The notes: a model not told the origin generated them from the sequence alone. DNA of 64,000 nucleotides from Amycolatopsis bullii (GCF_014654205.1 NZ_BNAW01000012.1:62001-126000); one strand, 5' to 3'. Counted from the first letter of the stretch, positions 55,937-64,000 are shown. Numbers and translations are program-made.

Positions 55937-57853
55937 ATGACCGAGGTCGAACGGCACAGCTACGACGTGGTGGTGATCGGTGCCGGTGGCGCCGGTCTGC
56001 GCGCCGTGATCGAAGCCCGCGAACGCGGCTTCCGCGTCGCGGTCGTGTGCAAGTCCCTGTTCGGCAAGGCGCACACGGTGATGGCCGAGGGCGGGTGCGC
56101 GGCCTCGATGGGCAACGCGAACTCGAACGACAACTGGCAGGTCCACTTCCGCGACACCATGCGCGGTGGGAAGTTCCTCAACAACTGGCGGATGGCCGAG
56201 CTGCACGCCAAGGAGGCGCCGGACCGCGTCTGGGAGCTCGAGACCTACGGCGCCCTGTTCGACCGCACCGCCGACGGCCGGATCAGCCAGCGCAACTTCG
56301 GCGGGCACACCTACCCGCGGCTGGCGCACGTCGGTGACCGCACCGGGCTCGAGCTGATCCGCACGATGCAGCAGAAAATCGTTTCGCTGCAGCAGGAGGA
56401 CTTCGCCGAAACCGGGGACTACGAAGCGAAGATCAAGGTCTTCGCCGAGTGCACGGTCACCGAGCTGCTCACCACCGAAGGCCGCATCGCCGGCGCGTTC
56501 GGCTACTGGCGCGAGAGCGGCCGCTTCATCCTCTTCGAGGCACCCGCGGTCGTGCTCGCCACCGGCGGCATCGGCAAGTCGTTCAAGGTGACGTCGAACT
56601 CGTGGGAGTACACCGGTGACGGCCACGCGCTGGCCCTGCGGGCGGGCGCGAAGCTGATCAACATGGAGTTCGTCCAGTTCCACCCGACCGGGATGGTCTG
56701 GCCGCCGAGCGTCAAGGGCATCCTCGTCACCGAGGGCGTGCGCGGTGACGGCGGCGTGCTCAAGAACTCCGACGGCAAGCGGTTCATGTTCGAGTACGTG
56801 CCCGACGTGTTCAAGGGCCAGTACGCGGAAAGCGAAGAGGAAGCCGACCGCTGGTACACCGACGCGGACAACAACCGGCGCACGCCGGACCTGCTGCCCC
56901 GCGACGAGGTGGCCCGCGCGATCAACTCCGAGGTCAAGGAGGGCCGCGGCTCCCCGCACGGCGGTGTCTTCCTCGACATCGCCAGCCGGCTGCCGTCCGA
57001 GGAGATCCGCAAGCGGCTGCCGTCGATGTACCACCAGTTCAAGGAGCTGGCGGACGTCGACATCACCGCGGAGCCGATGGAGGTCGGCCCGACCTGCCAC
57101 TACGTCATGGGCGGCATCGAGGTCGACCCGGACACGGCGGCGGCGAGCGTGCCCGGCCTGTTCGCGGCCGGCGAATGCTCCGGCGGCATGCACGGCTCGA
57201 ACCGGCTCGGCGGCAACTCGCTGTCCGACCTGCTCGTGTTCGGCCGGCGGGCCGGGCTCGGCGCGGCCGAGTACGTGCTGGGCCTCGAGGGCAGGCCGGT
57301 GGTGCAGGAGTCCGATGTGGACGCCGCGGCGAAGATGGCGCTCGCACCGTTCGACCCGCCTTCCGGTGCGTCCGCGGAGAACCCGTACACCCTGCACACC
57401 GAGCTGCAGCAGTCGATGAACGACCTGGTCGGCATCATCCGCAAGGCGGGCGAGATCGAGCAGGCGCTGGTGAAGCTGGCGGAACTGCGGGAGCGGATCC
57501 TGCGCGTCACCGTCGAAGGGCACCGGCAGTTCAACCCCGGCTGGCACCTCGCGATCGACCTGCGCAACATGCTGATGGTCAGCGAGTGCGTCGCCAAGGC
57601 GGCGCTGACGCGGACCGAAAGCCGCGGCGGGCACACACGCGACGACTTCCCGAGCATGGAAGCCGACTGGCGCAACAAGCTCCTCGTGTGCTCGGCCTCC
57701 CAGGGTGACAACCCGGTGGTGCCGGACATCGAGGTCGAGGTCAAGGCGCAGGAGCCGCTGCGGCAGGACCTGCTGGAGCTGTTCGAGTTCGGCGAACTCG
57801 GGAAGTACTACACCGATGCGGAGCTCGAGACGCACCCCGGGAGCAAAGCATGA
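55937..57853 (+). CDS. sdhA: Succinate dehydrogenase flavoprotein subunit
   Basis: A 638-residue FAD subunit oxidising succinate. VVVIGAGGAGLRAVIEARERG binds FAD; GKAHTVMAEGGCAASMGN holds the His covalently linked to FAD. QFHPTGMVWPPSVKG and EGVRGDGGVLKN form the active site, and HGSNRLGGNSLSDLLVFGRRAG is conserved. It belongs to the mycobacterial Sdh1 class. GAGGTGG precedes ATG 55937, 46 bases after sdhC; the stop overlaps sdhB (ATGA). Confidence 0.96.
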   Translation: MTEVERHSYDVVVIGAGGAGLRAVIEARERGFRVAVVCKSLFGKAHTVMAEGGCAASMGNANSNDNWQVHFRDTMRGGKFLNNWRMAELHAKEAPDRVWELETYGALFDRTADGRISQRNFGGHTYPRLAHVGDRTGLELIRTMQQKIVSLQQEDFAETGDYEAKIKVFAECTVTELLTTEGRIAGAFGYWRESGRFILFEAPAVVLATGGIGKSFKVTSNSWEYTGDGHALALRAGAKLINMEFVQFHPTGMVWPPSVKGILVTEGVRGDGGVLKNSDGKRFMFEYVPDVFKGQYAESEEEADRWYTDADNNRRTPDLLPRDEVARAINSEVKEGRGSPHGGVFLDIASRLPSEEIRKRLPSMYHQFKELADVDITAEPMEVGPTCHYVMGGIEVDPDTAAASVPGLFAAGECSGGMHGSNRLGGNSLSDLLVFGRRAGLGAAEYVLGLEGRPVVQESDVDAAAKMALAPFDPPSGASAENPYTLHTELQQSMNDLVGIIRKAGEIEQALVKLAELRERILRVTVEGHRQFNPGWHLAIDLRNMLMVSECVAKAALTRTESRGGHTRDDFPSMEADWRNKLLVCSASQGDNPVVPDIEVEVKAQEPLRQDLLELFEFGELGKYYTDAELETHPGSKA

Positions 57854-58602
57854 GCTACAAGGCGAGTTTCCGGGTCTGGCGCGGCGACGCCGACGGCGGC
57901 GGGCTGCAGGACTTCACGGTGGAGGTGAACGAGGGCGAGGTCGTGCTCGACATCATCCACCGGCTGCAGGCGACGCAGGCCGCGGACCTCGCCGTCCGCT
58001 GGAACTGCAAAGCGGGCAAGTGCGGCTCGTGCTCGGCGGAGATCAACGGCCGCCCGCGCCTGCTGTGCATGACGCGGATGTCGACGTTCACCGAGGACGA
58101 GGTGATCACGGTGACGCCGATGCGGACGTTCCCGGTGATCCGCGACCTCGTCACCGACGTGTCGTTCAACTACACGAAGGCGCGCGAGATCCCGTCGTTC
58201 ACCCCGCCGGCGGACCTGAAGCCGGGCGAGTACCGGATGCAGCAGGTCGACGTCGAGCGTTCGCAGGAGTTCCGCAAGTGCATCGAGTGCTTCCTTTGCC
58301 AGAACACCTGCCACGTGGTGCGTGACCACGAGGAGAACAAGGAAGCCTTCGCCGGGCCGCGGTACCTGATGCGCATCGCCGAGCTGGAGATGCACCCGCT
58401 GGACGTCGCGGACCGCCGTGACGCGGCGCAGGACGAGCACGGCCTCGGGTACTGCAACATCACGAAGTGCTGTTCGGAGGTGTGCCCCGAGGGGATCCAC
58501 ATCACCGACAACGCGCTGATCCCGATGAAGGAGCGCGTCGCGGACCGCAAGTACGACCCGATCGTGTGGCTGGGCAACAAGCTCTTCCGCCGGGACAAGT
58601 GA
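57850..58602 (+). CDS. sdhB: Succinate dehydrogenase iron-sulfur subunit
   Basis: A 250-residue electron-transfer subunit with the three cluster motifs: CKAGKCGSCSAEINGRPRLLC (2Fe-2S), CIECFLCQNTCHVV and CNITKCCSEVCPEG (4Fe-4S and 3Fe-4S). Co-translated with sdhA (ATGA). A hairpin directly after the stop probably ends the operon. Confidence 0.96.
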   Translation: MSYKASFRVWRGDADGGGLQDFTVEVNEGEVVLDIIHRLQATQAADLAVRWNCKAGKCGSCSAEINGRPRLLCMTRMSTFTEDEVITVTPMRTFPVIRDLVTDVSFNYTKAREIPSFTPPADLKPGEYRMQQVDVERSQEFRKCIECFLCQNTCHVVRDHEENKEAFAGPRYLMRIAELEMHPLDVADRRDAAQDEHGLGYCNITKCCSEVCPEGIHITDNALIPMKERVADRKYDPIVWLGNKLFRRDK

Positions 58603-58605
58603 GCC

Positions 58606-58629
58606 GTCCCCACCTGGCATGGTGGGGAC
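58606..58629 (+). terminator. Hairpin between sdhB and the GNAT gene
   Basis: Perfect 9-bp stem GTCCCCACC (58606-58614) with GGTGGGGAC (58621-58629), loop TGGCAT. The right arm contains the only ribosome-site-like GGTGGGG and touches the ATG of the next gene, so it may end the sdh operon and also limit translation of read-through mRNA. Confidence 0.6.
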
Positions 58630-59154
58630 ATGGAGATCGCACAGCTGCCGCCGTCGGCTGACCACGCCGTGATCGAACGGGTCACGGCGCTGGTCAACCA
58701 GGTCTACGCCGAATCCGAGAAGGGGCTCTGGCTCGGGAGCACCGACCGGACGTCCGTCGCCGAGGTCGCCGGGTTCGTGGCGGCCGGGGAGATCGCCGTT
58801 GCCTTCGTCGAAGGCGATGTGGCCGGGTCGGTGCGGATCCAGCGGCTCGACGAGGCGACCGGGGAGTTCGGCATGCTCGCCGCCGACCCCGCGCGGCGGG
58901 GGACCGGTGTCGGGCGGGAGCTCGTGCGGTTCGCCGAGCGGGTGAGCCGGGACGCCGGGTGCCGGGAGATGCAGCTCGAGTTGCTCGTGCCGCGGGAGTG
59001 GACGCATCCGTCGAAGCAGTTCCTGGCCGAGTGGTACGGCCGGCTCGGCTACCGCGTGACGCACCGCGCCGATCTCGCCGAGGACTATCCGCACCTCGCG
59101 CCGTCGCTGGCCACGCCGTGCGATTTCCTCATCTACCGCAAGGACCTCGGGTGA
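58630..59154 (+). CDS. GNAT-family N-acetyltransferase
   Basis: A 174-residue GNAT protein: LVNQVYAESEKGLW at the N-terminus, EFGMLAADPARRGTGVGRELVRFAE (acetyl-CoA motif RRGTGVG) in the middle and LAEWYGRLGYRVTHRADLAEDYPHL at the end. Substrate unknown. Its stop overlaps the following amidohydrolase start (GTGA), suggesting a two-gene unit in which both act on a related amino compound. Confidence 0.85.
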   Translation: MEIAQLPPSADHAVIERVTALVNQVYAESEKGLWLGSTDRTSVAEVAGFVAAGEIAVAFVEGDVAGSVRIQRLDEATGEFGMLAADPARRGTGVGRELVRFAERVSRDAGCREMQLELLVPREWTHPSKQFLAEWYGRLGYRVTHRADLAEDYPHLAPSLATPCDFLIYRKDLG

Positions 59155-60266
59155 CGGTGCTGGGTGGGGCGCGCGTGTTCGATCCCGAAACCGGGGAGAG
59201 CACCCGCGCGGACGTGCGGCTGGACGGCTCCCGCATCGCCGAGGTCGGCCGGGGCCTGGACGGCCCGCGCGTCGACTGCTCCGGGGGCTTGCTGATCCCC
59301 GGGCTCATCGACTGCCACGTGCACGTGGCCTTCCCGCGGCCGGTGCCGTTGCCGCGCAGCGCCCGGATCCTCGAGGCCGTGCCGGTGCTGCGGGGGCTGC
59401 TGGCGCGCGGGATCACCACCGTCCGGGACGCTTGGGGCGCCGACGCCGGGTTCAAGCACGCCCTTCGCGAAGGGTGGATCACCGGGCCGGACCTGCTGAT
59501 CAGCCTGCGTCAACTGGGGCCGACCGGAGGGCTCGGCGACAGCTGGGAACCGCCCGCGGGCGCCGTCGACCACTACGGTGACCCGTCGCTGCCCGACCCG
59601 GTGTTCGACGGGCCGGACGCGGCGCGCGCGGCCGTCCGCCGGATGGTGCGGGCGGGCGCCGACTGGATCAAGGTCGGCGCGAGCGGGGCGATGCGGGCGG
59701 TGCGCACGGGCACCGACGTCCGGCCGACCGACGACGAGCTCGCCGCACTGGTCGACGAGGCCCGCCGCTGCGGCCGGGACGTGCTGGCCCATGCGCACAC
59801 CTCCGCGGCGGTCGTCTCGGCCGCCCGCGCCGGGGCGCGCAGCATCGAGCACGGCACCTTCCTCGACGACTCCGCCGTCGAGGCCCTGGCCGGCGCCTGG
59901 TACGTGCCGACGCTCTCGCCGATCAGCGACAGCGAATTCGCCGAGACGCACCGCCGCTCGCTGCGGCTCGCGGTGGAAGCCGGGGTCCGTGTCGCCGCCG
60001 GGTCCGACCTCGCCCCGCGTCCCCATGTCGACTTGACGACCGAGCTGCGGCTGCTGGCCGGAGTCCTCGGCGAGGCGGCCGCCCTGAAGGCGGCCACCTC
60101 CGAGGCCGCCCGGCTGCTCCGGCTCGACGACGACCGCGGCCGGATCCAGCCGGGGTTGCGGGCCGACCTGGTGCTGCTGGACGGCACGGACCTCGACGTG
60201 ACCGACCTGCCCGGGCGGATCCGGGCGGTCTGGCGGGACGGGGAGCGAGTCAGCGCAGGGAGCTGA
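59151..60266 (+). CDS. Amidohydrolase-family (imidazolonepropionase-like) protein
   Basis: A 371-residue metal-dependent amidohydrolase. LLIPGLIDCHVHVAF has the HxH motif. WIKVGASGAM holds the likely carboxylated Lys; LAHAHT and ARSIEHGTFL supply His ligands, and VAAGSDLAPRPHV the catalytic Asp. A C-terminal urease-type domain ends with GLRADLVLLDGTDLDVTDL. It resembles prolidase/imidazolonepropionase-like secondary amidohydrolases; substrate unknown. The 3' end overlaps the convergent DUF397 gene by 17 bases. Confidence 0.85.
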   Translation: MTVLGGARVFDPETGESTRADVRLDGSRIAEVGRGLDGPRVDCSGGLLIPGLIDCHVHVAFPRPVPLPRSARILEAVPVLRGLLARGITTVRDAWGADAGFKHALREGWITGPDLLISLRQLGPTGGLGDSWEPPAGAVDHYGDPSLPDPVFDGPDAARAAVRRMVRAGADWIKVGASGAMRAVRTGTDVRPTDDELAALVDEARRCGRDVLAHAHTSAAVVSAARAGARSIEHGTFLDDSAVEALAGAWYVPTLSPISDSEFAETHRRSLRLAVEAGVRVAAGSDLAPRPHVDLTTELRLLAGVLGEAAALKAATSEAARLLRLDDDRGRIQPGLRADLVLLDGTDLDVTDLPGRIRAVWRDGERVSAGS

Positions 60267-60429
60267 GCAGGGCGCTCCACGCGGGGTGGGGGACGGTCAG
60301 GTGCCCGGCGGCGGGCGCCTTCGAGTCGCGGACCGCGGTGGCCTCGGAAGTCAGGGCCACCTCCACGCAGGTCTGGTGTTCCTGGCCTTCACTGTGGCTG
60401 CTCTTGAACCAAGTTCGCTCTCGGGCCAC
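60250..60429 (-). CDS. DUF397 small protein
   Basis: A 59-residue ORF starting at GTG 60429: VARERTWFKSSHSEG..., then TCVEVA, AVRDSKAP and a Trp near the C-terminus. This is the full DUF397 pattern (W-x-KSS-x-S, CVEVA, VRDSK, W). DUF397 proteins almost always follow an XRE/WhiJ-type regulator, as here 7 bases after its stop, with GGGAG upstream as ribosome site. They modulate or antagonise the regulator in streptomycete development. The end is antisense to the amidohydrolase 3' end. Confidence 0.85.
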   Translation of the reverse strand: MARERTWFKSSHSEGQEHQTCVEVALTSEATAVRDSKAPAAGHLTVPHPAWSALLSSLR

Positions 60430-60435
60430 CCTCGA

Positions 60436-61287
60436 TCACTCCCTCAGGCGTTCGTACTCCTCCGCGAACCGGACGAGCCACTCCCGTGATTGTCCCTCGG
60501 AAAGGGCCACTTGTTCCAGGCGTGTGACGAGAAGGTAGAACGCCTCCACCGCGATGCGGTCGTCCACGAACAAGCCGGCGGTGTAGGTCTCTTCGTAGAC
60601 GACCGGTGCGTGTTCGGGGAACTCCATGACGGTGAAGGTGGTGCTCAGCACGCGGAACGTGGGATCCGACTCCGGCACCACCCGGATGACGCAGTGCGGC
60701 AGGTTCGCGGTCAGCACGAGGTTCTGCAGCTGCTCGTGCATGAGCGCCGGGTGCCCCACGACCGAGCGCAAAGCGCGCTCGTGCACGAAGAAGGTGCAGA
60801 TCGGCGGGGTGTGGCGCTGCAGCAGCTGCTGCCGGTCCACGCGGGCCCGGGTCAGCATGCCGAGGCGGTCGGAGGTGTAGCGCCCGGTGAGTTCGAAACA
60901 GGTGCGGACGTACTCCTCCGTCTGCAGCATCCCGGGGATGGCAGCCGGGCTGTAGTAGACCATCGAACGCGCGAGGTTTTCCTGGATGATGAGGGACTTC
61001 ATCGGGTCGACGAGCTTGTCGAAGTAGGGGCGCACCCAGTAGAGGTCGCCGGGCGGCTTGACCAGCTCGAGGAGCCGCGCCCGTTCGGCCGCCTTCGTGC
61101 CGCAGTGGGCGAGGTAGATCGCGGCGTCGATCGGGGAGATGCGCCGCCCGTTCTCCCAGGCCGAGACTTTCGACGCGGACCAGTCCGCGCGGCGGGCAAG
61201 CTCGCGCAGGGTCAGCCGTTTCAGCTCGCGCTGGCTCTTGAGTTCGTAGGCCATTTCCCGGGTGCGTACCGTGCTCTTTTCGGTCAT
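60436..61287 (-). CDS. XRE-family WhiJ/Scr1-like regulator
   Basis: A 283-residue regulator: N-terminal helix-turn-helix (LTLRELARRADWSASKVSAWENGRRISP, residues about 24-52) and the C-terminal DUF5753 domain (YYSPAAIPGMLQTEEYVRTCF, QQLLQRHTPPICTFFVHERALRSVVG). With the DUF397 partner it forms the regulator pair seen many times in actinomycete genomes, related to WhiJ and AbaA. ATG 61287 is leaderless: TACCGT (61300-61295, minus strand) is 7 bases upstream. Target unknown; likely controls itself and perhaps the divergent membrane gene. Confidence 0.9.
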   Translation of the reverse strand: MTEKSTVRTREMAYELKSQRELKRLTLRELARRADWSASKVSAWENGRRISPIDAAIYLAHCGTKAAERARLLELVKPPGDLYWVRPYFDKLVDPMKSLIIQENLARSMVYYSPAAIPGMLQTEEYVRTCFELTGRYTSDRLGMLTRARVDRQQLLQRHTPPICTFFVHERALRSVVGHPALMHEQLQNLVLTANLPHCVIRVVPESDPTFRVLSTTFTVMEFPEHAPVVYEETYTAGLFVDDRIAVEAFYLLVTRLEQVALSEGQSREWLVRFAEEYERLRE

Positions 61288-61399
61288 GCCACGGACGGTA
61301 GAGGGGGCCTCCGACAAAACGTCGCCCGCCGCGCGCGGATTCACCGCAAGGAGGTCGCTGTTTCGGCTGTGTGACACCGGAATCGGCTCACGAAGGGCT

Positions 61400-61432
61400 G
61401 CGAAGCGGCTTCGCGCGGCGAAGGCGCTTCGC
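61400..61432. repeat. Two adjacent GCGAAG palindromes
   Basis: GCGAAG-CGG-CTTCGC (61400-61414) and GCGAAG-GCG-CTTCGC (61418-61432), spaced 18 bp start to start, in the 210-bp gap between the XRE regulator and the YoaK-type gene. They may be a tandem operator or small hairpins. Confidence 0.5.
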
Positions 61433-61497
61433 GGTTTCTTAAACGGTATCTCGAATATCGATTTGGAAATGTCGGGCGGCCGGTGTTGAATGCAGGC

Positions 61498-62208
61498 ATG
61501 GCACCACCGAAACCGCGGGACCTGGCCGCGCTGCTGCTGACGCTGACCGTCGTCACCGGGGTGGTCGACGCCGTCAGCTTCCTCGGGCTGGGGCGGGTCT
61601 TCGTCGCCAACATGACCGGGAACGTCGTGTTCCTCGGGTTCGCCGCGGCGGGGGAGACGACGCTGTCGGTGCTCGCGTCGCTGACCGCCGTGCTCGCCTT
61701 CCTGGCCGGCGCGCTCGCCGGCGGGCGGCTGGCCCGGCGCGAGGACGACTACGACGCCCTCCGGCAGGCGACCGCGGTGCAGGCGGCGCTGATCGCGGTG
61801 GCCGTCGCGCTGTCGGCGACCCTCGGCGGCGGCATCCGACTGGGCGCCGAACTGCTGATCGTCGTGCTCGGGCTGGCGATGGGCCTGCAGAACGCGGCCG
61901 TCCGGCGGATCGGCGCGCCCGACCTGACGACGACCGTGCTGACGATGACGCTGACCGGCTTCGCGGCCGACTCGAAGGCCGCCGGTGGGCCGGGGTCGCA
62001 CCCGCTGCGGAAGGTCGCCGCCGTGGGTGCCATGCTCGCCGGGGCCTTCGCGGGCGGGCTGCTGCAGCTGCACGTCGCGATGTGGGCCGCGCTGGGGGTG
62101 GCGCTCGTGCTGGTCCTCGGGGTGCTCGCCGTGCTGCACCACGCGCGGCGGAAGGGTGCCGAAGGGGAATCTTCGTCCACAGAGGACGTATCGGGGGAGC
62201 AGGGATGA
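61498..62208 (+). CDS. YoaK/DUF1275 membrane protein
   Basis: A 236-residue protein with about six membrane helices: LTVVTGVVDAVSFLGLGRVFVANMTGN (the DUF1275 signature), then VVFLGFA, LAFLAGALAGG, GLAMGLQNAAVRRIG. Function of this widespread family is unknown, perhaps transport. ATG 61498 (MAPPKPRD) is chosen over a frame-internal TTG five codons upstream. The stop overlaps the next gene (ATGA). Confidence 0.85.
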   Translation: MAPPKPRDLAALLLTLTVVTGVVDAVSFLGLGRVFVANMTGNVVFLGFAAAGETTLSVLASLTAVLAFLAGALAGGRLARREDDYDALRQATAVQAALIAVAVALSATLGGGIRLGAELLIVVLGLAMGLQNAAVRRIGAPDLTTTVLTMTLTGFAADSKAAGGPGSHPLRKVAAVGAMLAGAFAGGLLQLHVAMWAALGVALVLVLGVLAVLHHARRKGAEGESSSTEDVSGEQG

Positions 62209-62816
62209 CTTACGGAAGCGTACGGCTGTACCGGCGGGACTGGTCACCGGAGCAGGTGCATCGCCGGGTGGACTCGCTCGCGGCGGCCGGGATGGTGCTG
62301 GGCCACCTCCGGACCGGGCGGATCACCGCGCTCAGCGGGGAGTGGGAAACCTGCGGCGAGCAGGTCGAAATGGACCGGGAAAGCCTGCTGGCCGCCATGA
62401 TCGGGCTGGACGAGAAGCAGTTCACCTTCCAGTACTGGATGACCGGCGACGAGGACGCCGACGTCACCTGCACGCTGACGCGGCTGGGCGACGTGGTCGT
62501 CGAGGACTACGACCTCGACGGCTTCGGCGGTCCGGTCTACCGAAAGGGACAGGACACGGTGATCCGCCCGCTGCTGGCCGAGTTCCGGGCGACCGGGCCG
62601 TCCGCGGTCGGGCTGGTCGTCGACCGCTGGGGGCCCGCGCTCGACACCGACCTCGACGACATCGTGACCGGCGGGCCGACTCCGGTCACGGTGGTGCCGG
62701 AGCTGATGGTGTTGCGGCCCGACATCGCCCGCCGGAACTTCGAGCCCGGACGCCTGGTTCCGTTCGGAAGCTTCCTCGCCCGCGACACGGACGAGATCCT
62801 CGCCCTGGCTCGTTAA
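62205..62816 (+). CDS. Conserved protein of unknown function
   Basis: A 203-residue protein that I do not recognise: MTYGSVRLYRRDWSPEQVHR..., mixed alpha/beta, acidic, no signal peptide or membrane helix. ALSGEWETCGEQVEMDRESLLAAM and VEDYDLDGFGGPVYRKGQD are its most distinctive parts. The ATG overlaps the YoaK-type stop (ATGA), so it is co-translated with that membrane protein. Its TAA stop is part of the -10 box of the next gene. Confidence 0.65.
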   Translation: MTYGSVRLYRRDWSPEQVHRRVDSLAAAGMVLGHLRTGRITALSGEWETCGEQVEMDRESLLAAMIGLDEKQFTFQYWMTGDEDADVTCTLTRLGDVVVEDYDLDGFGGPVYRKGQDTVIRPLLAEFRATGPSAVGLVVDRWGPALDTDLDDIVTGGPTPVTVVPELMVLRPDIARRNFEPGRLVPFGSFLARDTDEILALAR

Positions 62817-62825
62817 CATGCCCGC

Positions 62826-63269
62826 ATGGCCATCAAACTGGAGAACGTCGGCATCGCCGTTCGCGACCTCGAAGCCACGATCGCCTTCTTCACCGATCTG
62901 GGGCTCACCGTCGTCGGCCGGGACACGGTCAGTGGTGAGTGGACCGACACCGCCGTCGGTCTCGATGGGAACCACGCCCGCATTGCCATGCTTCAGACGC
63001 CGGACGGTCACGGCCGCCTCGAGCTCTTCGAGTACATCCATCCCGAAGCGATCGAAACGACGCCCACTCTTCCCAACGAGATCGGCATGCACCGCGTTGC
63101 CTTCTCCGTCGACGACATCGACAAAGCGCTCGAGACAGCCGCGAAGCACGGTTGCTTTCCGCTTCGGGGCGTCGCGACCTACGAGGACGTCTACAAGCTC
63201 ACCTACGTCCGCGGTCCCAGCGGCATCATCGTGATGCTCGCCGAAGAACTGAAGAAAAACGACGGCTAA
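62826..63269 (+). CDS. Single-domain VOC (glyoxalase-like) protein
   Basis: A 147-residue glyoxalase/bleomycin-resistance-type protein: KLENVGIAVRDLEATIAFFTDLGL, RLELFEY and GMHRVAFSVDDIDKALETAA, then LTYVRGPSGIIVMLAEEL. Possible metal ligands are the His in GMHRVAF and the late Glu. Leaderless: TAACAT (62814-62819) is 6 bases before the ATG. By eye it is clearly less GC-rich than its neighbours, with more codons ending in A or T, which may indicate recent transfer. Function unknown. Confidence 0.85.
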   Translation: MAIKLENVGIAVRDLEATIAFFTDLGLTVVGRDTVSGEWTDTAVGLDGNHARIAMLQTPDGHGRLELFEYIHPEAIETTPTLPNEIGMHRVAFSVDDIDKALETAAKHGCFPLRGVATYEDVYKLTYVRGPSGIIVMLAEELKKNDG

Positions 63270-64000
63270 CCGAGCGAGCGGCCGCCGTCGACCAGCAGGC
63301 GCTGGCCGGTGATGAAGCCCGCCTCCTCCGAGGCGAAGAAACTCACCGCCGCGGCCACGTCGTCCGGGGTGCCCAGGCGGCCCGCCGGGACCGATGCCAG
63401 GTAGGCCGCACGCTCGGCCTCCGGCACCTCCGCGTGCCGCTCCACCGGGATGAACCCGGGCGCCACCGTGTTGACCGTGATGCCGTCCGGAGCCAGCTCG
63501 CGCGCCCACGCGCGGACCAGGCCGATCTGGGCGCTCTTGGCCGTCACGTACGCCGAGCGGCCGGGTGGCGGGCGGTCCGCCACCTCCGAGTCGACGTGCA
63601 CGATGCGGCCGTGGCGGCGTGCGCGCATCCCCGGCAGCACCGCGTGGCCCAGCAGCACCGGCGACCGCACGAAGAAGTCCAGCTGGGCCAGGTGATCCGG
63701 CCAGTCCACACCGGCCAGCGGGGCTTCCGGCTGGGGGCCGGTCGCGTTGAGCACCAGCACCCCGATCGGGCCCAGCAACGCCGTGACCGCGTCGACGAGG
63801 TCGCCGGCCTGGCGCCGGTCGGTGACGTCCGCGGCGAACGCCGCCGCCCGGCCGCCTTCGGCGAGGATGCTCTCCGCGGCCGTCTTCAGGTCGGCGTTGT
63901 CGTGACGGCCGTTGACCGCGACGGCGAACCCGTCGCGGGCCAGCCGGCGCGCGATCACCCGGCCCAGGCCGCGGGAACTGCCGGTCACCAGTGCGACACC
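63266..64000 (-). CDS. SDR-family oxidoreductase (5' end outside window)
   Basis: About 244 residues of a classical SDR are visible; the gene runs off the right edge, where the frame reads GVALVTGSSRGLG with the TGxxxGxG nucleotide motif, so only a few N-terminal codons are missing. VLNATG stands for NNAG, VHVDSEVADRPPPGRSAYVTAKSAQ carries Ser and the YxxxK pair, and FITGQRLLVDGGRS ends the protein as in FabG-like reductases. Substrate unknown. The stop overlaps the VOC stop on the other strand by 3 bases. Confidence 0.85.
   Translation of the reverse strand, partial: GVALVTGSSRGLGRVIARRLARDGFAVAVNGRHDNADLKTAAESILAEGGRAAAFAADVTDRRQAGDLVDAVTALLGPIGVLVLNATGPQPEAPLAGVDWPDHLAQLDFFVRSPVLLGHAVLPGMRARRHGRIVHVDSEVADRPPPGRSAYVTAKSAQIGLVRAWARELAPDGITVNTVAPGFIPVERHAEVPEAERAAYLASVPAGRLGTPDDVAAAVSFFASEEAGFITGQRLLVDGGRSLG

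Overview
The window is chromosomal DNA from a high-GC actinomycete. The gene set and order point to the Pseudonocardiaceae, most likely Amycolatopsis or a close relative. Signs of this are strong GC bias, many GTG and TTG starts, GTGA/ATGA stop-start overlaps, many genes that look leaderless (TAnnnT box 6-7 bases before the start codon), F420- and mycothiol-type enzyme families, and mycobacteria-like gene order. aroG, pknL, an Rv2175c-like DNA-binding protein, a polyprenyl synthase, metF and a GNAT lie in the order of Rv2178c to Rv2170. DUF3046-recA-recX follows Rv2738c-Rv2736c, and small protein-sdhC-sdhA-sdhB follows Rv0250c-Rv0247c. The genus is an inference, not a database match.

Layout. 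1-3.3 kb: end of an amidohydrolase, an M20 amidohydrolase and lgt. 3.26-3.87 kb: a decayed IS110 element. 4.0-4.8 kb: an SDR gene with a KstR-like operator over its promoter. 4.87-11.2 kb: gltBD, preceded by a leader with a Cys-Cys-Cys mini-ORF and a long hairpin. 11.3-15.8 kb: secreted protease, secreted tripeptidyl-peptidase-like hydrolase, PAP2-like membrane protein and aroG, then tandem 30-bp palindromic repeats. 15.9-22.4 kb: wax ester/triacylglycerol synthase, an unknown gene, and a kinase-NfeD-flotillin operon divergent from the Rv2175c-like gene. 22-30 kb: MFS exporter, CGNR protein, carotenoid operon crtE-crtI-crtB with an F420 enzyme, MerB-like lyase and metF. 30-34.7 kb: DUF885 peptidase, VanX-like dipeptidase, EamA transporter with an attenuator-like leader, GNAT and YbaK. 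34.7-39.2 kb: an SOS-box-controlled HEPN gene with a mycothiol-enzyme partner, VOC protein, ACT-GNAT fusion and def. 39.4-47.1 kb: operon pdxA-MFS-DeoR-lhr. 47.5-51.8 kb: membrane Hsp70, DUF3046, recA, a 208-bp tandem repeat, recX. 52-58.6 kb: edd-eda divergent from the succinate dehydrogenase operon. 58.6-64 kb: GNAT-amidohydrolase, WhiJ-like XRE regulator with DUF397, YoaK-type membrane protein, unknown protein, VOC protein, partial SDR.

How the parts work together. The core is housekeeping: nitrogen assimilation (gltBD), aromatic synthesis (aroG), lipoprotein maturation (lgt), Entner-Doudoroff flux (edd-eda), succinate oxidation (sdh) and recombination with SOS control (recA-recX). Accessory interest lies mainly in regulation. 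Two leaders carry short ORFs plus hairpins (gltB and the EamA transporter). A textbook SOS box marks a HEPN-domain gene with an unusual repetitive N-terminus, recA has both an SOS box and a RecA-NDp-like promoter, and two families of palindrome-rich intergenic repeats are present. No CRISPR array, tRNA, rRNA, prophage or biosynthetic megacluster was seen.
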